64,000 bases of DNA from Paenibacillus sp. MAHUQ-63 (GCF_028765165.1 NZ_JARADB010000001.1:310001-374000), one strand, 5' to 3'. Positions 34,705-43,520 are shown, numbered from the stretch's first letter. Notes: generated by a model not told the origin, from the letters alone. Made by a program: numbers and translations.

Positions 34705-35122
34705 CGCCTTCCTCCTCATGCCGGGGTGGATGCTGCTTCATGTCTTGGAGCAGCAGGTCGAGCTCCGGGTCTAGTATCCGAATGGTCAGATCGTATGGAG
34801 CGAACGGCTCAACATCCATTCTTTTCAATTTGGACACATACAGCGTACTTTCTTGCATGAGACTGCCCAAATCAATACCGAGCGCATCCGCCGGATAGGG
34901 CGCCAATTTATCCAAGCCTGCGCTAAACAATTTAATGGAACCGCTTACGTTTCCATTGGCATGATGATAAAGGCCCACTGCAATCTGCAGCAGACCTTGA
35001 TATAGAGGGCTTCGGCCTTCTTCCAGCCAAAGCTCCTCCATGACTTCATGGCATTCGAAATAATCGCGAAGCTCATTGAAATAATACAAGTAAGCTACGT
35101 ACAAACGATCGTAAGTTGCCAT
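34697..35122 (-). CDS. DUF309 protein
   Basis: 141 aa, mostly helical, with the family signature Tyr-Phe-Glu-Cys-His-Glu-Val-Met-Glu-Glu-Leu-Trp and Gln-Gly-Leu-Leu-Gln-Ile-Ala-Val-Gly-Leu-Tyr-His. The conserved His, Glu and Trp could form a metal or ligand site. No function is established for the family. It starts 4 bases after the SasB gene and overlaps the exporter ATPase gene. Confidence 0.9.
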   Translation of the reverse strand: MATYDRLYVAYLYYFNELRDYFECHEVMEELWLEEGRSPLYQGLLQIAVGLYHHANGNVSGSIKLFSAGLDKLAPYPADALGIDLGSLMQESTLYVSKLKRMDVEPFAPYDLTIRILDPELDLLLQDMKQHPPRHEEEGDD

Positions 35123-35125
35123 AGA

Positions 35126-35923
35126 TCAGTTTTGTTCTCCTTTTTTGGCTCTGGAGATTGCGGCTTCAATATCGGAAGACAGATCGCTTAAGCCGTCCTC
35201 CGTTTCCCAAATCTCGTTGAATCTTAGCTGGAATTGGGCCGCTTCCCGAACTCGGTGATAGAAGTACAGCTCCTGGATGTTGCTAAGCACTTTATTAACC
35301 AAATTCGAATTGTCTTCAAACATTTTCTGCGACTCGACGATTTCTCCGCGAATGCTGGACATCTCCTGATCCAGCTGGTAAGCGGCTTCCGCCGCCTTGC
35401 TCAGCCGCGCTCTGACATCAGCCGGCAGTTGTTCTTTATATTTATAATTCAACGAATGCTCGATGGTTGCCCAGAAATTCATAGCAAGCGTTCGTATCTG
35501 AATCTCGGCCAAAATATGCTTCATCCCGAGTGCCGTCTGCACCGGGTATTCGATAATAATATGAAAGCTGCGATAACCGCTGGGCTTCTTATTGGCAATG
35601 TAATCCTTCTCGTAAACGACTCTCATATCCTGCCTGCTGCGGATAAGCTCGGCAAGGCGCTCGATGTCCGCTACGAATTGGCACATAATCCGGATGCCGG
35701 CGATATCTTCAATCCCGGACTCCAATTGGTCCATCGGCACGTTCAGACGCTTCGCCTTCTCCAGCATGCTCGATATTTTTTTGACACGTCCGGTGACGAA
35801 TTCAATTGGCGCATATTCTTCCCTGCTCTTGAGCTCGCCGCGAAGCGTCTTGAATTTCACTTTCAGTTCTTCCGTCGCTTGTTCGTATGGCAGGAGAAAT
35901 TTCTTCCAGTCTCGTCCATCCAT
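35126..35923 (-). CDS. relQ: Small alarmone synthetase SasB/RelQ
   Basis: This enzyme makes (p)ppGpp from GTP or GDP and ATP. Residues match the YjbM/RelQ group closely: Pro-Ile-Glu-Phe-Val-Thr-Gly-Arg-Val, Asp-Ile-Ala-Gly-(Ile)-Arg-Ile-Met-Cys-Gln-Phe, Lys-Pro-Ser-Gly-Tyr-Arg-Ser-Phe-His, and Glu-Ile-Gln-Ile-Arg-Thr-Leu-Ala-Met-Asn-Phe-Trp-Ala-Thr-Ile-Glu-His. At 265 aa it has a C-terminal extension beyond the roughly 211-aa Bacillus SasB. The ATG at 35923 has GGAGG 8 bases upstream and is preferred to one five codons earlier. No hydrolase domain. Confidence 0.94.
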   Translation of the reverse strand: MDGRDWKKFLLPYEQATEELKVKFKTLRGELKSREEYAPIEFVTGRVKKISSMLEKAKRLNVPMDQLESGIEDIAGIRIMCQFVADIERLAELIRSRQDMRVVYEKDYIANKKPSGYRSFHIIIEYPVQTALGMKHILAEIQIRTLAMNFWATIEHSLNYKYKEQLPADVRARLSKAAEAAYQLDQEMSSIRGEIVESQKMFEDNSNLVNKVLSNIQELYFYHRVREAAQFQLRFNEIWETEDGLSDLSSDIEAAISRAKKGEQN

Positions 35924-35949
35924 CGATTTATCCTCCATTCCAGATGAAG

Positions 35950-37047
35950 TCAGTTATGATCTGCACCGATTGCTTGGGAAATATGAGTATATCCATCCTG
36001 TTTGAGTAAATCCTGGAGGCCCTTATTAATCCGGGTAAGGATCCCGGGTCCTTCATAGATTAATCCTGTATATACTTCAACTAAGCTGGCGCCGGCTCTA
36101 ATCTTGTCATAGGCGTCTTGGGCCGTGAATATGCCGCCGGCTCCAATGATCGGCAGCTTGCCCTCCGTCAATTGGTAGACGCGGCTGATGACTTCCGTGG
36201 AGCGCTTCGTAAGCGGTCTTCCACTCAGTCCGCCAGCTTGCGAACGATTCTCATGCACAAGCCCTTCTCTGCTAAGTGTCGTATTCGTCGCGATAATCCC
36301 TGAAACACCGCTGTCCTTAATCGTATGGACGGTTAATTCCAGTTCATCGTCGGTAAGATCCGGCGCAATTTTGACCAAAATAGGCTTGCCCGTGTGACCG
36401 TGCTTCTTCTGTTGAAGCTGCATCTCGGCAGTAACCGCATCAAGCAATCGCTTCAAATCATTCCCATGCTGTAAATTACGCAGATCCGGCGTATTTGGTG
36501 AGCTGATGTTGACGACAAAGAAGTCGCCATATGTATACAACTCCCGGATACAAGCCCGATAATCCTCTTCGGCCTGCTCGTTGGGCGTCGTTTTATTCTT
36601 ACCTATGTTAACCGCTACGGGAATGTCGCGTCTTCCTGTTTGCCGCAGGTTGCTCGCCATCTCTTCCGTCCCGACATTGTTGAAGCCCATTCGATTGATT
36701 AGGGCCTGGTCCTCGGGAAGCCGAAATAACCGCGGCAGCTCATTGCCCGGCTGAGGCTTCGGCGTGATCGTGCCTACTTCCATGAATCCGAAACCTAATT
36801 GCGAGAAGCCTTTGACCGCCTTCGCGTTTTTGTCCAGTCCGGCTGCCAAGCCAACCGGGTTGGCGAACTCCAATCCCCAGATCCGCTGATTCATCAGAGG
36901 CGAATGCGGCACTCCGTACATCGACTTGAGCAGCTGCGTTCCGCCTGGGAAGCGGCTTACCGCACTCAGCCCGTCAATCGTCAAATGATGCGCCTTCTCT
37001 GGATCCATACGAAACAAAAATGGTTTTGCTAACTTCTTATACAGCAT
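35950..37047 (-). CDS. pyrD: Dihydroorotate dehydrogenase, quinone-dependent (class 2)
   Basis: 365 aa, catalysing oxidation of dihydroorotate to orotate in pyrimidine synthesis, with electrons passing to membrane quinone. The N-terminal helical membrane-binding extension and Asn-Pro-Val-Gly-Leu-Ala-Ala-Gly-Leu-Asp-Lys-Asn mark class 2. The catalytic Ser of class 2 is in Asn-Ile-Ser-Ser-Pro-Asn-Thr. FMN phosphate is held by Gly-Ala-Gly-Gly-Ile. No other pyr genes are adjacent. Its stop is 26 bases before the SasB gene, so the two are probably co-transcribed. Confidence 0.96.
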   Translation of the reverse strand: MLYKKLAKPFLFRMDPEKAHHLTIDGLSAVSRFPGGTQLLKSMYGVPHSPLMNQRIWGLEFANPVGLAAGLDKNAKAVKGFSQLGFGFMEVGTITPKPQPGNELPRLFRLPEDQALINRMGFNNVGTEEMASNLRQTGRRDIPVAVNIGKNKTTPNEQAEEDYRACIRELYTYGDFFVVNISSPNTPDLRNLQHGNDLKRLLDAVTAEMQLQQKKHGHTGKPILVKIAPDLTDDELELTVHTIKDSGVSGIIATNTTLSREGLVHENRSQAGGLSGRPLTKRSTEVISRVYQLTEGKLPIIGAGGIFTAQDAYDKIRAGASLVEVYTGLIYEGPGILTRINKGLQDLLKQDGYTHISQAIGADHN

Positions 37048-37144
37048 GTCCTATGCACTCCGTTCTCTAATGACTCTAACAGTCAGTTTAGCTGACAACG
37101 TGCAATTATGCAATCCAATGTAAGGCTTAAGCTTTATTTTCAAA

Positions 37145-37180
37145 CAAAAAATCCCTGCTCCATGAAGGTTGCAAGGAATT
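37145..37180 (-). terminator. Intrinsic terminator after the antiterminator gene
   Basis: On the minus strand AATTCCTTGC and GCAGGGATT can pair (with a mismatch and a wobble), followed by TTTTTTG. Confidence 0.6.
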
Positions 37181-37200
37181 CGATTCTACCTGATCATTCA

Positions 37201-38034
37201 TTATACTTCCGAGCGCTGCAGCAGCCTCTCCAGATGCATCGTCAAATATCCCGTTTCATCATCCGGCACTTCCATCTGAAGCAAATCGCTCAACCCAAGG
37301 GAAAGAACTTTCGCCTTCACGTAAGTATCTCCGTATTCTTCTTTAATTTTGTCTAATAGCGTATTCTGCAGCGTCTTTTTTTGTTTCACCCGTTCAATGA
37401 CGCCTTTCAGATGGGAGATGAATCTCAGTGTGGAGAAGGAATCGTCGAATTGAAAGCCGAGCTCTTTGGCCGCCTCAATCGTCTTGGACACCATGCGGAC
37501 GACCGCCAGGGAATCCGACGCTTGCTCCTTTTTGCGGGCGCTGTTGAAGTGCATCGTCAAGAAAGCAACTTCGTCCTCAGGCAGTGTAACGTCCAAATGC
37601 TCATTCAAGAATTCGACGGCTTTCTTGGCGACTTTATATTCCTCGGGATACATGTATCCGATTTCGTAGGCAAATGGATTCGTGATGAATATGCCGCGCT
37701 TCTGCCGCTCAACCGCAAAATTAATATGATCGACTAACGAAGCGTGGATCGTCTCCGAGAAGTCGCCTTCGAGCATGCTCTGCGCATAGGCGATCACCTC
37801 TTCGGTTATACCGATGATCTTGACGTCCACCGCATTCAATATTTGTTCGTAATTCTTCAGCACCTCTGACGTATGCAGAAGAAATTCTTGGGAAATTTCC
37901 GCTTCCGCAATCGGCATGCCCGGCGTCTTCTTGAAGCCGATCCCCTTGCCGAAAGCAATCGAGTTTTTCCCGGAAGTCAAATGCGCCATCACCACATTGT
38001 GGGAGAGAACATGTACAATCGTCCGTTCAATCAT
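37201..38034 (-). CDS. glcT: GlcT-like transcription antiterminator (BglG family, PRD1-PRD2)
   Basis: 277 aa. An RNA-binding CAT domain (residues 1-58, with Asn-Val-Val, Gly-Lys-Gly-Ile-Gly-Phe) is followed by PRD1 (about 65-165, including Asp-His-Ile) and PRD2 (about 175-277) carrying conserved histidines such as Met-His-Phe-Asn-Ser. PTS components phosphorylate such histidines to switch binding to an RNA antiterminator hairpin. It follows the EIICB gene by 85 bases, with a GGGG-A-CCCC hairpin between them. glcT more often lies before ptsG, so the order is unusual. Confidence 0.92.
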   Translation of the reverse strand: MIERTIVHVLSHNVVMAHLTSGKNSIAFGKGIGFKKTPGMPIAEAEISQEFLLHTSEVLKNYEQILNAVDVKIIGITEEVIAYAQSMLEGDFSETIHASLVDHINFAVERQKRGIFITNPFAYEIGYMYPEEYKVAKKAVEFLNEHLDVTLPEDEVAFLTMHFNSARKKEQASDSLAVVRMVSKTIEAAKELGFQFDDSFSTLRFISHLKGVIERVKQKKTLQNTLLDKIKEEYGDTYVKAKVLSLGLSDLLQMEVPDDETGYLTMHLERLLQRSEV

Positions 38035-38119
38035 AAGACACCTCCAAATCTTTGTTTCGGGGTCCCCGCAAAGTAATCGGAATAGACTTCGAAGGCATAC
38101 GTCACTTTGTGGGGTAAAT

Positions 38120-39574
38120 TTAGGCTTGTCCTGATTTGTCCTTATGCGTGTGGAGCATAGGTTTGATCCGCTCGCGAATTTGTTCCGATTCCGTTCCGAA
38201 TACGACGTGTACGTTGCCCTTACCGAGTCGAATAACGCCGATCGCGCCGAGCTCCTTCAGTTCGCTGTCCGCCACGAGTTTCTCCTCGTGGACGAGCAGA
38301 CGCAGCCGCGTGATGCAAGCATCGATAGAAACGATATTGGACGGCCCGCCGATATGTCTTAAAATGCTCGTCGGACGATCCTCTTGCGGAGCCGCTGCCA
38401 TTGAGACGTCTTCCGCATCCGCCATGGCCGCTTCCTCGCTGGAGGAGGCTTTTATCGGGAAGAAATGTAAATAGATGCGAAACGTTACGTAATAAAGAAC
38501 GAAATACCCTGCGCCTGCAAGGAGAATATAGAAGGGATGACTGGACAAGTGCCAGCTGAGCACCAAATCGATGAACCCCGCCGAGAAGCCGAAACCCATT
38601 TTCACCTGAAGCACATGCATGAGAAGCATCGAAATGCCCGTCAAACAGGCATGGATCACGTATAATCCTGGAGCTACGAACATAAAAGCGAATTCGATAG
38701 GCTCCGTAACGCCCGTCAGGAAGCTGGTCAAGCCCGCGCTCAGCATAACCGGAACGAGCAGCTGCTTATTGTTCGTAGAGGAAGAGCTTCGAATCAGCGC
38801 TAGCGCCGCGGCCGGCAGTCCGAACATAATGACCGGGTAGAATCCTGTCATGAACATACCCGCACTCGGATCGCCCGCGAAAAACCTTGTGATATCGCCA
38901 TGCACGATTTTGCCCGTATCCGTTGTGTAATCCCCGATCTGGAACCACGCGATATTATTGAGGATGTGATGCAAGCCCGTCGGAATGAGCAGGCGATTCA
39001 TGATACCGTAGATGAGTACGCCGACATTGCCGTTATCCACGATCCATAGCCCGAACACGCTGATGGCCCGCTGAACCGGAGGCCAGATCAAGCCCATGAG
39101 CAGCCCCAGAAACACCATCGACATCGCCGTAAGCAGCGGGACGAAGCGCTTCCCGCCGAAGAAACCTAAGGACCTGGGCAGCTGAATGTTCTGGAACCGG
39201 TTGTAGAACACGGCTGACAACACCCCGACAAGCATGCCCCCGAGCACACCCATATCCAGCTTTTCCGCCGAAGCGGTTCCCGTGTGAAAGAGCTGTAAAA
39301 CATTGTTGAACACCAGATAGCCAACCGTTGCCGCGAGCGCAGCAATCCCTTCGCCGGAAGTTAGCCCGATGGCTATGCCAATCGCGAAAATTAACGGCAG
39401 ATTATCAAAGATCGCACTCCCGCCGGACTCGCATACATGAGCCACCTGCATAAGGAATGGATCGCTGAAGGTCATTTTACCTATACGTAAAAGAATGGAT
39501 GCCGCCGGCAGCACCGCAATCGGAATCATTAAAGAACGTCCCATTTTCTGCAACATATACATCGATCTCATCAT
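38120..39574 (-). CDS. PTS glucose/N-acetylglucosamine-type transporter, EIICB
   Basis: 484 aa, with the EIIC membrane domain at about 1-375 (Pro-Thr-Gly-Leu-His-His-Ile-Leu-Asn; Gly-Leu-Pro-Ala-Ala-Ala-Leu-Ala; Thr-Glu-Pro-Ile-Glu-Phe) and an EIIB domain after an acidic linker. The phosphorylated cysteine is in Ile-Asp-Ala-Cys-Ile-Thr-Arg-Leu, near residue 419. No EIIA domain is present; it must come from another gene. The segment Asp-Ile-Thr-Arg-Phe-Phe-Ala-Gly-Asp-Pro resembles NagP/NagE, so N-acetylglucosamine is a likelier substrate than glucose. A TATAAT (39632-39637) lies upstream and the leader can fold a stem (GCC-ACAAG/CTTGT-GGC), a possible target for the adjacent antiterminator. 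Confidence 0.92.
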   Translation of the reverse strand: MMRSMYMLQKMGRSLMIPIAVLPAASILLRIGKMTFSDPFLMQVAHVCESGGSAIFDNLPLIFAIGIAIGLTSGEGIAALAATVGYLVFNNVLQLFHTGTASAEKLDMGVLGGMLVGVLSAVFYNRFQNIQLPRSLGFFGGKRFVPLLTAMSMVFLGLLMGLIWPPVQRAISVFGLWIVDNGNVGVLIYGIMNRLLIPTGLHHILNNIAWFQIGDYTTDTGKIVHGDITRFFAGDPSAGMFMTGFYPVIMFGLPAAALALIRSSSSTNNKQLLVPVMLSAGLTSFLTGVTEPIEFAFMFVAPGLYVIHACLTGISMLLMHVLQVKMGFGFSAGFIDLVLSWHLSSHPFYILLAGAGYFVLYYVTFRIYLHFFPIKASSSEEAAMADAEDVSMAAAPQEDRPTSILRHIGGPSNIVSIDACITRLRLLVHEEKLVADSELKELGAIGVIRLGKGNVHVVFGTESEQIRERIKPMLHTHKDKSGQA

Positions 39575-39645
39575 CTGTCACCTATCAAGCCCACAAGTTT
39601 GGCCGTTTCTTGTTGGCTTTCGCCTATCCCAATTATAGTAGAAAG

Positions 39646-39687
39646 AACACCCTCCCGAAAGGATAAAATCCTCTAGGTTAAGGTGTT
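39646..39687. terminator. Terminator after the sugar ABC operon
   Basis: AACACC...AGGAT-AAA-ATCCT...GGTGTT, with T-rich flanks on both strands (stronger on plus). It separates the sugar permease gene from the PTS gene. Confidence 0.65.
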
Positions 39688-39709
39688 TTTTCTATGCAAA
39701 ATTATACGG

Positions 39710-40549
39710 TTATTTCACTGCACCGGCCGTGATGCCGTTGGCAATCTGGCGCTGGAAAATGATATACACGACCAGCGTGGGAAGCGTCGTAATCAGCAAG
39801 CCTGCGAACAATGGCCCCCACTCTACGCGGTATTGCATCTCGGCCTGCATAACGGCAAGTCCGATGGGCAGCGTATATTTCGTCGGCTCGTTCGTCAGAA
39901 CAACGCCCAAGAAATACTCATTCCAGTTGTTGAGCATATTGGTGATCATCACCGTAATGAGACCTGGCTGCGAAAGCGGCAGCATGACGCGGAAGAATGT
40001 CCCGTAGTGGGAAGTTCCGTCGATGATTGCCGCTTCCTCGATCTCCTTCGGCAGCGATTTGTAGAAGCCGACGAGCAGGAAGATGCCGAACGGCAGATTG
40101 AGCGCCGCATAGACAAGAATGAGGCCCAACCACGTATTGATCAGATGCAAATCGTTCAGCAGGAAGAACAACGGAATCAGGGCAAGCGCGAACGGAATCA
40201 TCATCGAGGAGATGTAAATGGTGAAAAGAAGTTTACTTCCTCGGAATTCGTATCTGGCTAAGATGTACGCCGTCATGGCGGATAAAATCATCCCTAGCAG
40301 CGTGCTCCCCGCAGTGACTACAATGGAGTTCAGGAAATACGTGCTGAAGTTGTATTTGCTCCAAACATAGGAGAAATTCGACCACAGCAGCGGGAATTTC
40401 GGCAGCGCCCATGGGGCGTTCAAGAAAAATTGCTCATTATTTTTGAGCGCATCGAGCAGCGTCCATAGCAGCGGATACAGCACGGCGACGCTCCAAATCA
40501 ACAGAATGATCCACACAATTAATTTAGCTAACGGATTTTTGATCTCCAT
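39710..40549 (-). CDS. Sugar ABC transporter permease, MalG type
   Basis: 279 aa with six predicted membrane helices. The EAA loop reads Glu-Ile-Glu-Glu-Ala-Ala-Ile-Ile-Asp-Gly-(Thr)-Ser-His-Tyr-Gly-Thr-Phe-Phe-Arg-Val-Met-Leu-Pro, the site that contacts the ATPase. No sugar ATPase (MsmX-like) is encoded nearby, so a shared ATPase elsewhere in the genome must power it. It is the last gene of an SBP-MalF-MalG operon. Confidence 0.95.
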   Translation of the reverse strand: MEIKNPLAKLIVWIILLIWSVAVLYPLLWTLLDALKNNEQFFLNAPWALPKFPLLWSNFSYVWSKYNFSTYFLNSIVVTAGSTLLGMILSAMTAYILARYEFRGSKLLFTIYISSMMIPFALALIPLFFLLNDLHLINTWLGLILVYAALNLPFGIFLLVGFYKSLPKEIEEAAIIDGTSHYGTFFRVMLPLSQPGLITVMITNMLNNWNEYFLGVVLTNEPTKYTLPIGLAVMQAEMQYRVEWGPLFAGLLITTLPTLVVYIIFQRQIANGITAGAVK

Positions 40550-40591
40550 CAGGTGGTGCCCCCTCCTCTAGAATCTCTTTCTGGGATGACC

Positions 40592-41497
40592 TTAATGCAT
40601 TTCGACGGTTTCTTGGCGCATAATGCGCTGCAGGATAAGGGTGGTGATCAACGAGACGACCAGAATCATAACCCCGATGGCTGCTCCGTAACCGAAATGA
40701 TATTGTTGAAAAGCCATCCGATACAGATAAGATCCCATCACTTGGGTCGTATTGTCAGGCTGTCCGCCATTCGTCATCAATTGAACGATGACGAAGGATC
40801 CGTTCAATGTCGTGATAACAATATTGACGATGGAAACCTTAATTTGCTCCCAGATGAGCGGCATGGTAATGTTGCGGAATTGCGACCATTGACCGGCTCC
40901 ATCTATATTAGCTGCTTCATAATAAGAAGCAGGAATATTCACGATTGCAGCAATCATCAAGATCATATAAAATCCGATACCCGCCCAAATGGTAGGCGGC
41001 AATAGCATCCAAATCGTATGCTGAGGAAAGCCTAACCATGTAATCTCTACTTTTTGACTTGTGAAAAGCGATAAGAAAGCATTCAGGAATCCGATTTGCG
41101 GATTATAAATGAAATTCCATAGCACACCGATAACGACAACGGAAATAACATTCGGGATGAAAAAGATGGCGCGGAAGAAGCCGGAGCCCTTTACTTTGAA
41201 ACGTGTTAAAGCAACCGCAAAGAACGTCGCAAGGATCATAATGCCGATGACTTTGCCTGCTACCAGGAAATAGTCATTGCCGATGGCTCGTAAGATAATT
41301 GGATCTTTGAAGAGCTCTTTAAAATTGTCTAAGCCGATAAATGTGCTGTTCTCCGACATTCCTGACCAATCGTAGAATGACTTCTGCAAAGCCTGTATCA
41401 CAGGATAAATGGTAAATACACAGAAGAACACAAAAGTCGGAATGATGAATGAAGCGATGAATAAATTCCTTTTCCACACTTTTGACTTGGCCTTCAT
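40592..41497 (-). CDS. Sugar ABC transporter permease, MalF type
   Basis: 301 aa, six membrane helices. The EAA loop is Tyr-Tyr-Glu-Ala-Ala-Asn-Ile-Asp-Gly-Ala-Gly-Gln-Trp-Ser-Gln-Phe-Arg-Asn-Ile-Thr-Met-Pro. It belongs with the MalG-type permease and the binding protein. The gene follows the SBP gene by 84 bases and precedes the MalG gene by 42. Confidence 0.95.
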   Translation of the reverse strand: MKAKSKVWKRNLFIASFIIPTFVFFCVFTIYPVIQALQKSFYDWSGMSENSTFIGLDNFKELFKDPIILRAIGNDYFLVAGKVIGIMILATFFAVALTRFKVKGSGFFRAIFFIPNVISVVVIGVLWNFIYNPQIGFLNAFLSLFTSQKVEITWLGFPQHTIWMLLPPTIWAGIGFYMILMIAAIVNIPASYYEAANIDGAGQWSQFRNITMPLIWEQIKVSIVNIVITTLNGSFVIVQLMTNGGQPDNTTQVMGSYLYRMAFQQYHFGYGAAIGVMILVVSLITTLILQRIMRQETVEMH

Positions 41498-41581
41498 TCT
41501 ATCCTCACCGTCCTATCATTGAAATGGCGGAGAACGCCGGGGAGTTTACCCGTTCGTCCTCCGCACCGCCTCATTCAATTG

Positions 41582-42940
41582 CTATTTCTTTTGCTTGGCT
41601 ACGACATCCGTTACGCGTTTGACCCACTCTTCCGGCGTAATCGTGCCGATCGTCAGAGCAACCGTCGCATCCTGCATCGCTTTATCTACATCAGCGGCGA
41701 AGGAAACGTTCGGTACCACAACCGTGTCAGGCGAGGACAGGAATTTCGCAGCGTCCTTAACGAAGTTAGGCGCCTTGGAGGAAGAAATGTCGCCTTTAAT
41801 ATTCGATGGCGCGCCGCTCAGCTCAGCCCATTGGGAAGCTTGCGTTTTGGAGAAGACGAACTGCATGAACGCTTTCGCCGCATCTTTGTTTTTCGCTTTT
41901 TTCGCAATGGCGAAAGTCGATGTGGATGTATTGGCTACAACTTTGCCGCCTTTATCCTGTGTGACGGATGGAATGAAGCCGAAGTCGAAGGAAGCCGGCA
42001 CGTCTTTCGCCATTTCATTCGGGAGCCACAGGCCGTTCGGGATGAACGCATCTTTGTGCTGCAGGAACAAGGACTGAGAATCCGTGTGGTTGATTTGTAC
42101 GGAAGCTTTGTCGATATAGCCTTTGTCGCGCAGCTGTACGATTTTGTTCAAGCCTTTGATAATGGCCGGGTTTTTCCATGCTTCCAGATTGTTGGTCGCC
42201 ATATCTTGCAGCAGCTTGTAGTCGTTGTTATTGGCCGATACGATCGCCGGATACAGCACGGAGCCATTGATGTAGTAAGGATATTTACCGGTATGGATGA
42301 ATGGATTAATGCCGGAAGCTTTGATTTTCTCACTTACAGCCAGGAACTCCTCGAAGTCCTTTGGCTCAGCCCAAGCTTTCTCTTTGAACAACGCTTTGTC
42401 GTAGAAAATTCCCCACGAGCTCATCACGAACGGTATGTTATAAATTTTGCCATCGAACTCTTGCGGCTTTTGCGCCAGCAAATCGATAATTTTCTCGCCG
42501 TCAACGTTCTTCGCTTCTTTGATCCAATCCGTCAAATCTTCAAGCTGCCCGTCTGTGACCATCTGGCGGTCGAACAGCTCAGGTCCGTCGATATATACGA
42601 AATCAGGCGGGTTCCCGGCGATCCAACGGGGCTTCATTTGTTCGTTGATTTTGGGTCCCGCACTTTCTTTAATTTTCAAATCCGGATTTGCCGCTTGGAA
42701 GTCGGCAATGACTTTCTTCCACCATTTGTCGCCATAACCGCCGACAAAGTATTGGATTTCAAAATCGCCAGTCAATTTCTTCGCTCCCGCTGCTGTTGGC
42801 GCAGCGCTTGCTGCCGTCGTCGGGGCAGCCGTTGCAGCCGGTTTCGCCGTCTCCGCCGGAGCAGCCGTATTACCGCATCCTGCGGCTACAAGTGCCATGG
42901 TTGCTGCCAAACCCATTGTTGACCATTTTTTCATGTTCAT
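41582..42940 (-). CDS. Sugar ABC transporter substrate-binding lipoprotein
   Basis: 452 aa from the ATG at 42940; an upstream extension of 23 codons in the same frame has no ribosome binding site, while GGGAG stands 11 bases before this ATG. Lipobox Val-Ala-Ala-Gly-Cys near residue 23, followed by an Ala/Thr/Pro linker, then a family-1 solute-binding fold (two-lobe) with Trp-Gly-Ile-Phe-Tyr-Asp and similar segments. The ligand is an oligo- or monosaccharide that cannot be named from the sequence. A leader with promoter and terminator precedes it (see 43056-43207). Confidence 0.95.
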   Translation of the reverse strand: MNMKKWSTMGLAATMALVAAGCGNTAAPAETAKPAATAAPTTAASAAPTAAGAKKLTGDFEIQYFVGGYGDKWWKKVIADFQAANPDLKIKESAGPKINEQMKPRWIAGNPPDFVYIDGPELFDRQMVTDGQLEDLTDWIKEAKNVDGEKIIDLLAQKPQEFDGKIYNIPFVMSSWGIFYDKALFKEKAWAEPKDFEEFLAVSEKIKASGINPFIHTGKYPYYINGSVLYPAIVSANNNDYKLLQDMATNNLEAWKNPAIIKGLNKIVQLRDKGYIDKASVQINHTDSQSLFLQHKDAFIPNGLWLPNEMAKDVPASFDFGFIPSVTQDKGGKVVANTSTSTFAIAKKAKNKDAAKAFMQFVFSKTQASQWAELSGAPSNIKGDISSSKAPNFVKDAAKFLSSPDTVVVPNVSFAADVDKAMQDATVALTIGTITPEEWVKRVTDVVAKQKK

Positions 42941-43055
42941 GTGTTCATCTTCTCCCTTTTTTAATCGTTCTGTTGGATAGCTGGCGTAGCGCAGATCCCG
43001 GTTTCTCATCTCTAAAGCTTGGAGCTACCAACCCCTTTCGTGCTATTGGCTTCAG

Positions 43056-43172
43056 GAAAAAAAATAAAAGGGCATAGTTATAGAAGAGGTCTTGCATTCT
43101 TCTAATAACTAATGCCCTTACGGTAACATGTTATTAAAACTCACATATTCAATTAAATTCACTGCCTGATGT
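43056..43172 (-). ncRNA. Promoter-proximal leader or small RNA ending in a terminator
   Basis: A strong promoter at 43179-43207 should start transcription near 43172. About 53 bases later a long stem begins (43068-43119): AAGGGCAT, AGTTAT and AGAAGA pair with TCTTCT, ATAACT and ATGCCCTT around a short loop, then TTATTTTTTTT. This is a strong intrinsic terminator in the sense direction of the sugar ABC operon, whose first gene starts 116 bases further on. It is either an attenuator that must be overcome for operon expression or a separate small RNA of about 117 bases. No known riboswitch class was recognised. Confidence 0.6.
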
Positions 43173-43178
43173 GACTAA

Positions 43179-43207
43179 ATATTACACCAAAATAACATCA
43201 TCGTCAA
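43179..43207 (-). promoter_or_regulatory. Sigma-A promoter of the sugar ABC operon leader
   Basis: On the minus strand TTGACG (43202-43207), 17 bases, TAATAT (43179-43184). No other comparable promoter was seen between the terminator hairpin and the binding-protein gene. Confidence 0.75.
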
Positions 43208-43309
43208 TAGCTCATTTGAAAATTTCTTTGCTTCCGCCAACTTCTATGAAAGCCCTTACTTATGATATGATAGGACATATCGTCTAATTCAAGAAGAAGG
43301 GTGATTCCA

Positions 43310-43444
43310 ATGTCCAAACGTAAACCAGCAGCTGTCAATCGAAAAGCCAAAGAGGAGATCAATAAGAAAGCGATCATTTGGACAGGCTCGATTTTGCTCG
43401 TTGTCATCATTGTGATGACTGTTTTGATCATTTTGGACAAATAA
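43310..43444 (+). CDS. Single-helix membrane peptide, 44 aa
   Basis: A basic N-terminal half (Met-Ser-Lys-Arg-Lys-Pro, Asn-Arg-Lys-Ala-Lys) is followed by one hydrophobic helix (about 22-41) and a Lys at the end. AAGGGTG precedes the ATG at good spacing, and a terminator follows about 75 bases after the stop. A TATGAT-type -10 sits about 40 bases upstream. The family is not recognised; a positive-inside orientation is predicted. Confidence 0.7.
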   Translation: MSKRKPAAVNRKAKEEINKKAIIWTGSILLVVIIVMTVLIILDK

Positions 43445-43520
43445 TTGCAAAATAAATGCTTGAATTCATCACATTTCGAATTGTAATCGCTTTCTAACTA
43501 AATGTCAACACAAATTGATA

